A stretch of DNA of 45,199 nucleotides from an uncultured Acidimicrobiaceae bacterium (GTDB lineage: Bacteria; Actinomycetota; Acidimicrobiia; Acidimicrobiales; RAAP-2), in contig CAIQOJ010000012.1 in NCBI GenBank assembly GCA_903873395.1, positions 1-45,199 of the forward strand, read 5' to 3'. This document shows, in pieces, positions 40,050 to 45,199 of this stretch (positions are counted from its first letter, which is position 1; every line of letters begins with the position of its first letter). The position numbers were made by a program, and so were the translations under genes. The notes under the pieces were generated by a model. That model saw only the letters and a list, made by a program, of their open reading frames with translations, searched no databases and was not told the DNA's origin.

Positions 40050-41523
40050 CGTGGAGCCCCCTTCCGGTCAGCGCAAGCACGGTCTCGCCAAAGGCTTCAG
40101 ACAGCGAGGGATGAGGCTGGAGGAAGGTGGCGACCTCGTCAGCGGTGGCCTCCCAGTTGACGGCAAGATACCCAGCCCCCAACTGCTCGGTCACCCACGG
40201 TCCGACCATATGGACCCCCAGAATCCGTCCCGTCGTTCCGTCGTCACGTCGCTCGGCGACGACCTTCACCATGCCGTCAGTCTCATCGAGGATGCGGGCC
40301 CGGCTGTTCCCGCCGAAGGGATCCTTCTTCACCACGACATCAAAGCCACTTTCCTTCGCCTGAGCCTCGGTCAGACCGGCGAAGGCGACTTCAGGATGGC
40401 AGTAGATGGCCCACGGGACCCTTGAGTAGTCGACGGGAGCCACGGGCTCACCCAAGATCGACTTGATGACCACGATCGCCTCGGCAAAGGCGACGTGGGC
40501 CAGTTGCGGCGTGCCCATCACGATGTCCCCGACTGCCCAAACACCCGGGGCCGACGTGTGCAGGTACTCGTCGGTCATGACGAAGCCCCGGTCATCGACA
40601 GCGACACCGGCGCCTTCGGCCACCAGGCCCTCAGTACGGGGGCGGCGACCGACCGATACCACGACGGCATCCACGGAAAGGGTGTCGCCCTCGCCGTAGG
40701 CGAGAGTGGTGCCACCCGTGGAATCGGGCACATGCCCATGGAGGGACACGCCGGTCTTCACGTCGATTCCCCGCTTGCGGAACGACCGGTTTACCACCCG
40801 GACCACGTCGTCATCGCACCCGTTCAGGATCGCTGGCAGGGCCTCGAGCACGGTGACGGTCGAACCGAGGTCGGACAGCATCGAGGCGAACTCGCAGCCG
40901 ATGGCACCACCGCCGATGACGGCCACCCGTTCAGGGAGCACATTGAGAGCAAGGACCTCATCAGAAGTGAGGACAAGCGTGCCGTCAATGTCGAAACCGG
41001 GAACGGTGCGAGGCACCGAACCGGCGGCCAAGACGACGTCGGTGCCCTGGACCTCGATCAGGGTGCCATCGTTGCCCACGACCCGGACCCGGTGCCCGTC
41101 GAGCAGGGTCCCGCTCCCGTTGAACACGGTCACTCCTCGGCCCTTCAATAGCCCAGACAGACCGGTGAAGAGCTGATCGACAACCAGCTGCTTGCGAGCT
41201 TGGCTGATGGCGAAGTCGACCGAGGGTCCAGCCCCATCGCCGGTCGACACGCCGAAGGTGGCCGCGTCACGCACGGTGCGGAAGACTGAAGCCGTTTCCA
41301 GGAACTCCTTGGCCGGGACGCACCCACGGTGGAGGCACGTGCCGCCCACCTTGTCGAGCTCGACCAGGGCTACGGAAAGTCCGGCGGCTGCCCCATAGAG
41401 CGCTGCTGCGTATCCGCCAGGTCCGCCACCCACCACAACGACGTCGAAGTGCTGCGGGCCCGCCCCGTCTGCACCGCTCCCATTGGGTGCCGTGTCGATC
41501 GTCGCCGATGTCAGGGGAACCAC
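40042..41523 (-). CDS. lpdA: Dihydrolipoyl dehydrogenase (E3)
   Basis: FAD enzyme that re-oxidises dihydrolipoyl groups with NAD+. Seen: FDVVVVGGGPGGYAAA (FAD), the redox disulfide in GGTCLHRGCVPAK, NAD-binding VAVIGGGAIGCEFASML, GVWAVGDIV, and the C-terminal His/Glu pair region HPSLSEAF. The N-terminus is uncertain: no ATG is available, and TTG 41658, GTG 41553 and GTG 41523 are possible. I use 41523, which gives 493 residues and about 25 before the FAD motif. Overlaps the E2 gene by 8 bases, so E3 and E2 are coupled. Confidence 0.93.
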   Translation of the reverse strand: MVPLTSATIDTAPNGSGADGAGPQHFDVVVVGGGPGGYAAALYGAAAGLSVALVELDKVGGTCLHRGCVPAKEFLETASVFRTVRDAATFGVSTGDGAGPSVDFAISQARKQLVVDQLFTGLSGLLKGRGVTVFNGSGTLLDGHRVRVVGNDGTLIEVQGTDVVLAAGSVPRTVPGFDIDGTLVLTSDEVLALNVLPERVAVIGGGAIGCEFASMLSDLGSTVTVLEALPAILNGCDDDVVRVVNRSFRKRGIDVKTGVSLHGHVPDSTGGTTLAYGEGDTLSVDAVVVSVGRRPRTEGLVAEGAGVAVDDRGFVMTDEYLHTSAPGVWAVGDIVMGTPQLAHVAFAEAIVVIKSILGEPVAPVDYSRVPWAIYCHPEVAFAGLTEAQAKESGFDVVVKKDPFGGNSRARILDETDGMVKVVAERRDDGTTGRILGVHMVGPWVTEQLGAGYLAVNWEATADEVATFLQPHPSLSEAFGETVLALTGRGLHVG

Positions 41524-41679
41524 CTCCAGTGAATTGCCGCCGTTCGACGGCACCGCCAGACTACCGGGCCGCGAGGGATGCACCTTCGAACTCGAGCCAG
41601 GGCGCGACGAGACCCGGCACGAGGCCGGGTCTGCGACGCACAACTGTTGGCGGCACAAGCCGCCTGAAACGAATCTGGA

Positions 41680-42456
41680 CTACTTGGGCGGCATCCGAAT
41701 GCCGGCGTCGATGCGGATCGACTCCGCATTGATGTAGCTGTTGGCCAAGAGCTCCACGGCCAGGGAGGCGAACTCCTCGGAGAGGCCGAGGCGCTTGGGG
41801 AAGAGCACTCCGGTACCCAAGCGGGCCTTGAACTCTTCGGAGGCCTCACCCGTGCCGTAGATCGGGGTGTCGATCAATCCCGGGAGGATGCAGTTGGCGC
41901 GGATGCCGACAGCCGAGAGGTCGCGGGCCAGCGGAAGGGTGAGACCGACAACTCCGCCCTTGGAGGAGGAGTAAGCCACCTGGCCGATCTGACCATCTTC
42001 GGCGGCAACTGAAGCCGTGTTGACGATGGCACCGCGGCTGCCGTCGGCATCCGGGGTGTTGAGGCTCATCTTGGATGCAGCCAGACGGCAGACGTTAAAC
42101 GTGCCCACCAGGTTGACTTCGATGACCTTGCGGTACAGATCCAGGTCGTGCGCGGATCCGTACTCGCCATCCTTGCCGATCGTGCGACTGGCCCAGCCGA
42201 TGCCGGCACAGTTGACCACGCTGAACAGAGGAGCCTTGGCGATGGCGGCGTCGACGGCGGCCATGACGTCATCGGTCGAGGACACATCGGTGCGGACGAA
42301 CTGACCGCCGATCTCCTTGGCCAATGCTTCGCCGGCGTCGGCATTGAGGTCGGCGACGATGACAGTGGCGCCGCGTTGGGCAAGGAGGCGGGCCGTGGCC
42401 TCGCCGAGGCCCGAGGCTCCGCCGGTGACGATTGCTGAACTTCCGTTGATCTCCAT
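41680..42456 (-). CDS. SDR family oxidoreductase, HSD10/3-hydroxyacyl-CoA dehydrogenase type 2-like
   Basis: NAD-dependent dehydrogenase (258 aa): TGGASGLG (11-18), DVSS, NCAGIG, catalytic Ser in NTASVAAEDGQIGQ and YSSSKGG with the normal Tyr/Lys. Segments GAIVNTASVAA and the ending SYINAESIRIDAGIRM resemble type-2 3-hydroxyacyl-CoA dehydrogenases, which act in branched fatty acid or isoleucine breakdown. ATG at 42456 follows a TAATCT -10 box by exactly 6 nt; that box overlaps the TAA stop of rnhA. Lies just upstream of lpdA on the same strand. Confidence 0.92.
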   Translation of the reverse strand: MEINGSSAIVTGGASGLGEATARLLAQRGATVIVADLNADAGEALAKEIGGQFVRTDVSSTDDVMAAVDAAIAKAPLFSVVNCAGIGWASRTIGKDGEYGSAHDLDLYRKVIEVNLVGTFNVCRLAASKMSLNTPDADGSRGAIVNTASVAAEDGQIGQVAYSSSKGGVVGLTLPLARDLSAVGIRANCILPGLIDTPIYGTGEASEEFKARLGTGVLFPKRLGLSEEFASLAVELLANSYINAESIRIDAGIRMPPK

Positions 42457-42462
42457 ATACGC

Positions 42463-42468
42463 AGATTA
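42463..42468 (-). promoter_or_regulatory. TAATCT -10 box of the HSD10-like gene, overlapping the rnhA stop
   Basis: Minus-strand TAATCT, 6 nt, then the ATG at 42456. The TAA of the hexamer is the rnhA stop codon, so the two genes share bases. Same hexamer and spacing as at the mutase gene. Confidence 0.5.
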
Positions 42469-42975
42469 CGGGAGGAGACGGCCCTGTCCAAAACCGGGGT
42501 CGTCGGCTGGCCCACTCGGCTCCTGTGCAGCGGCCGCAGCGTTGGCCAGTTGATCGACGACGTCGTTCATCCGATCGCCCGAGTGACCCTTCACCCACTG
42601 GAACGTCACCGGCCGGTCCCCGTCGAGCGCCAGGGTCAACAACACCTCCCAGAGATCGCGGTTGGCCACCGGGTTTCCCTGGGAGTTCCGCCACCCCCGG
42701 CGCTTCCAGCCCACGTGCCACGACTGGCGAAAGCAGTTGACGACATACGTGGAATCACTCACGACGTGCACCGGGCCGTCCAATGTGCTGAGAGCCTGGA
42801 TGACGGCAGTGACCTCCATGCGCTGATTGGTTGTATGCGGCTCACTGCCTGCTTGTGACGGGCCCCCGTCGACGGCCCATGCCCATCCCCCGGGACCGGG
42901 GTTCCCAATGCAGGAGCCATCGGTGTAGACGACCGTTCTCGGCTGATCAGTTCCAGAGCTCGTTGGCGATGGCAT
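42466..42975 (-). CDS. rnhA: Ribonuclease HI
   Basis: Cleaves RNA in RNA-DNA hybrids (169 aa). All four catalytic acidic positions are visible: Asp in VVYTDGSCIGNPGPGG, Glu in NQRMEVTAVIQAL, Asp in VVSDSTYVV and Asp in HSGDRMNDVVDQLAN. The basic loop (SWHVGWKRRGWRNSQGNPVANRDLW) is present. I start at the ATG at 42975, 13 residues before the first strand; a longer frame to 43143 would run through the divergent aceE upstream region. Short Pro/Gly-rich C-terminal tail of no known role. Confidence 0.94.
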   Translation of the reverse strand: MPSPTSSGTDQPRTVVYTDGSCIGNPGPGGWAWAVDGGPSQAGSEPHTTNQRMEVTAVIQALSTLDGPVHVVSDSTYVVNCFRQSWHVGWKRRGWRNSQGNPVANRDLWEVLLTLALDGDRPVTFQWVKGHSGDRMNDVVDQLANAAAAAQEPSGPADDPGFGQGRLLP

Positions 42976-43086
42976 GGCGACAGCATGCCCGCTCCAACTG
43001 ACCCGAGGGCGCATCGGCCGACAGCTCCAAGCGAGACGAACGGCACCGACCGGGATTCCCAGGGAAGACAGTGGGACCATGGAGAG

Positions 43087-45199
43087 ATGGATACCGTCGA
43101 CGACGGCCGTTGGCCACCGAACCTGAACAGAGCCAACGACCACGTCGCCGATGCAGATGCCGATCCTGGCGAGACCGGCGAGTGGCTCGACGCCTGGGAC
43201 GAGGTGACACGGGCGGAAGGTCCCGCCAGGGGTCGATTCCTATTGGAGCAGTTGATCGAGCTGGCACGGCGCCGTGGCGTGGGGGTCCCTACCGAACTCT
43301 CGACGCCGTATGTCAACTCGATTGCCGCCAGCGACGAACCGGACTTCCCGGGAGACGAAGGCATGGAGCGGCGTATCCGGGCCTTCATCCGTTGGAACGC
43401 CGTGGTGATGGTGATCCGGGCAAATATGCGCTCAGAGGCCATCGGTGGACACCTGTCGACCTACGCGAGTTCAGCGACCCTCTACGAAGTCGGCTTCAAC
43501 CACTTCTTCCACGGCAAGGAACGCACGGGGCCAGGCAGCTCCCCGTTCGTCCCTGGTGATCAGGTCTACATCCAGGGCCATGCCTCCCCGGGCATCTATG
43601 CCCGCGCGTTCGTCGAAGGAAGGCTGGACGAAGACGCACTCGACGGATTCCGCACCGAGGCGGGCGGCGTCGGGCTGAGTTCCTACCCCCACCCACGCTT
43701 GATGCCGGAGTTCTGGGAGTTCCCCACCGTCTCGATGGGTCTCGGCCCAGCCAATGCCATCGCCCAGGCACACGTGGCCCGCTATCTGGCCGCCCGAAGG
43801 CTGGCAGACACCACAGCAAGTCGGATCTGGTCGTTCGTCGGCGATGGTGAGTTCGACGAACCCGAGACCCAGGCCCTTCTCGGCCTGGCCGGCCGGGAGC
43901 ACCTCGACAACCTCACCATGGTCGTCAACTGCAACCTCCAACGTCTCGACGGCCCGGTTCGGGGCGACGGCAAGGTGATCCAAGAGCTCGAATCACTCTT
44001 GCGAGGGGTTGGTTGGCACGTGATCAAGGTCGTCTGGGGTCAGGCCTGGGATGCGTTGCTGGCAGCTGATACCGAAGGCCTTCTGCTGGCCCGCATGGAC
44101 GAGACCGTCGACGGCGAGTACCAGTACCTGGCGACCCAGCCCGGCTCGGTCATCCGTGATCGCTTTTTCGGGACCGACCCCCGACTGGCAGCCTTGGTCG
44201 AGCACTTGAGCGATGCGGAACTCGAAGCGCTTCCTCGAGGTGGCCACGACTACCGGAAGGTCTATGCCGCCTACCGAGCGGCCACTGCTCACCGGGGGGC
44301 GCCGACGGCGATCCTGGCCAAGACCATCAAAGGATGGACGTTGGGTCCGGCCATCGAGTCCCGCAACGCCACCCATCAGATCAAGAAGATGACCCCATCG
44401 CAGTTGCGCGATCTCCGGGATCGCCTGCACCTGGGCGACGTTGTGACCGACGAGGCACTTTCCGGCCCGGTGCCGCCGTATGCCCGCCCACCCGAAGGCT
44501 CAGCCGAATCCAACTATCTGGTCGAACGCCGGCGGGCACTCGGGGGCCCGCTCCCCCGGCGAATGCTCCTCGATGCACCTCTTCCGGCACCAGTGCCCGA
44601 CACCTTCGTCGACCTCTTGTCTGGATCGGGCACTCAGGCTGCGTCGACGACCATGGCCTTTGCTCGACTGTTGCGCAACCTCATCCGTGATCCGGGCCTC
44701 GGCAGCCGGATCGTTCCCATCGTGTCTGATGAAGCACGAACCTTCGGGCTCGAATCGATCATCAGCGAGGTGGCCATCTACGCCCCCGACGGCCAGCACT
44801 ACACGTCGGTCGATGCCGCACTCCCCCTGCACTATGCCGAACGCTGGGACGGGCAGGTGCTCCAAGAAGGGCTTTCCGAGGCAGCGGCGATTGCCGCGTT
44901 CACGGCGGCAGCAACGTCGTATGCCACCTGGGGTGAGCGCCTCATCCCCTGTTATCTGCTGTATTCGATGTTCGGCTTCCAGCGGGTGGGAGACCAGCTG
45001 TGGGCCCTCGGTGACAGTCGAGGACGGGGCTTCCTGCTGGGGTGCACGGCAGGCCGGACGACCCTCAATGGCGAAGGACTCCAGCATCAAGATGGGCACT
45101 CCCTGCTGCTGGCTGCCACCAATCCTGCCGTAGTGGCCTACGACCCCGCCTTCGCCTACGAGGTGGCGCTGATTGTCGAAGACGGGATCAGGCGCATGA
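43087..45199 (+). CDS. aceE: Pyruvate dehydrogenase E1 component, homodimeric type (3' end cut by window edge)
   Basis: Thiamine diphosphate enzyme decarboxylating pyruvate and acetylating E2 lipoyl groups. 704 residues are visible with no stop; full-length AceE is about 890-930. Landmarks: LSTYASSATLYEVGFNHFF, the thiamine diphosphate motif GDGEFDEPE (252-260) to NCNLQ (281-285), AKTIKGWTLG, SDEARTFGLES and GLQHQDGHSLLLA. ATG at 43087 has GGAGAG immediately upstream, rather close, so a slightly later start is possible. Divergent from rnhA and from the E2/E3/LipB-LipA genes, with which it would form a working complex. Confidence 0.95.
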   Translation, partial: MDTVDDGRWPPNLNRANDHVADADADPGETGEWLDAWDEVTRAEGPARGRFLLEQLIELARRRGVGVPTELSTPYVNSIAASDEPDFPGDEGMERRIRAFIRWNAVVMVIRANMRSEAIGGHLSTYASSATLYEVGFNHFFHGKERTGPGSSPFVPGDQVYIQGHASPGIYARAFVEGRLDEDALDGFRTEAGGVGLSSYPHPRLMPEFWEFPTVSMGLGPANAIAQAHVARYLAARRLADTTASRIWSFVGDGEFDEPETQALLGLAGREHLDNLTMVVNCNLQRLDGPVRGDGKVIQELESLLRGVGWHVIKVVWGQAWDALLAADTEGLLLARMDETVDGEYQYLATQPGSVIRDRFFGTDPRLAALVEHLSDAELEALPRGGHDYRKVYAAYRAATAHRGAPTAILAKTIKGWTLGPAIESRNATHQIKKMTPSQLRDLRDRLHLGDVVTDEALSGPVPPYARPPEGSAESNYLVERRRALGGPLPRRMLLDAPLPAPVPDTFVDLLSGSGTQAASTTMAFARLLRNLIRDPGLGSRIVPIVSDEARTFGLESIISEVAIYAPDGQHYTSVDAALPLHYAERWDGQVLQEGLSEAAAIAAFTAAATSYATWGERLIPCYLLYSMFGFQRVGDQLWALGDSRGRGFLLGCTAGRTTLNGEGLQHQDGHSLLLAATNPAVVAYDPAFAYEVALIVEDGIRRM

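Noticed and set aside
42976..43143. N-terminal extension of RNase H to 43143
   Set aside because: It would add 56 residues before a complete RNase H fold and overlap the aceE start on the other strand.

Overview
The window is high-GC DNA, tightly packed with genes, and reads as the chromosome of an actinobacterium. Evidence: a long biotin-carboxylase/BCCP acyl-CoA carboxylase subunit, a homodimeric AceE-type pyruvate dehydrogenase E1, a B12-dependent mutase, a mycobacterium-like sugar-nucleotidyltransferase / WbbL-like rhamnosyltransferase / RmlD gene group, frequent GTG and TTG starts, and several start codons placed directly after a TANNNT -10 box (leaderless promoters). I would guess an Acidimicrobiia-like lineage, but nothing in the window proves it. 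There are no rRNA or tRNA genes, CRISPR arrays, insertion sequences or phage genes.

Layout. Bases 1-1532 hold a DEAD-box RNA helicase (minus strand, cut by the left edge). 1663-10796 is a minus-strand sugar-nucleotide and glycosyltransferase cluster: rfbB (4,6-dehydratase), rfbD, UDP-glucose dehydrogenase, UDP-xylose synthase, two GT2 glycosyltransferases, a repeat-tailed membrane protein, an NDP-sugar pyrophosphorylase and a GalE-like epimerase. It should supply dTDP-rhamnose and UDP-glucuronate/UDP-xylose for a cell-surface polymer. 10944-16703 is carbon metabolism: biotin ligase divergent from its likely target carboxylase, an M20 amidohydrolase, and a methylmalonyl-CoA mutase catalytic subunit lacking its B12 domain.

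17012-28697 is more accessory in character: three large exported proteins (one with three exact 121-residue double-cysteine repeats, one FN3 plus pentapeptide-repeat, one beta-helix), a GNAT acetyltransferase, a decayed stretch ending in a truncated GAP-family gene, MoeZ-like, nitroreductase, gpsA and DUF2332 genes, and one unrecognised gene. 28735-34747 holds leucyl aminopeptidase, a PduO-type cobalamin adenosyltransferase, and divergently metH; with the mutase this makes B12 use a theme.

34934-45199 is the 2-oxoacid dehydrogenase / lipoate region: an atypical SDR, an M24 peptidase, a single-ORF LipB-LipA fusion, E2 acyltransferase, E3 dihydrolipoyl dehydrogenase, an HSD10-like SDR and RNase H on the minus strand, with AceE (E1) on the plus strand running off the right edge. 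E1, E2, E3 and both lipoate-attachment activities thus lie within about 8 kb.

Points most worth a second look: the LipB-LipA fusion; the exported protein with three regularly spaced vicinal-cysteine repeats; short tandem duplications that span stop codons in three unrelated genes, always offset by 2 mod 3; the run of apparent leaderless promoters; a Cys in place of the catalytic Asp in the RmlB-like dehydratase; and a metH start codon preceded by a hairpin and no Shine-Dalgarno.
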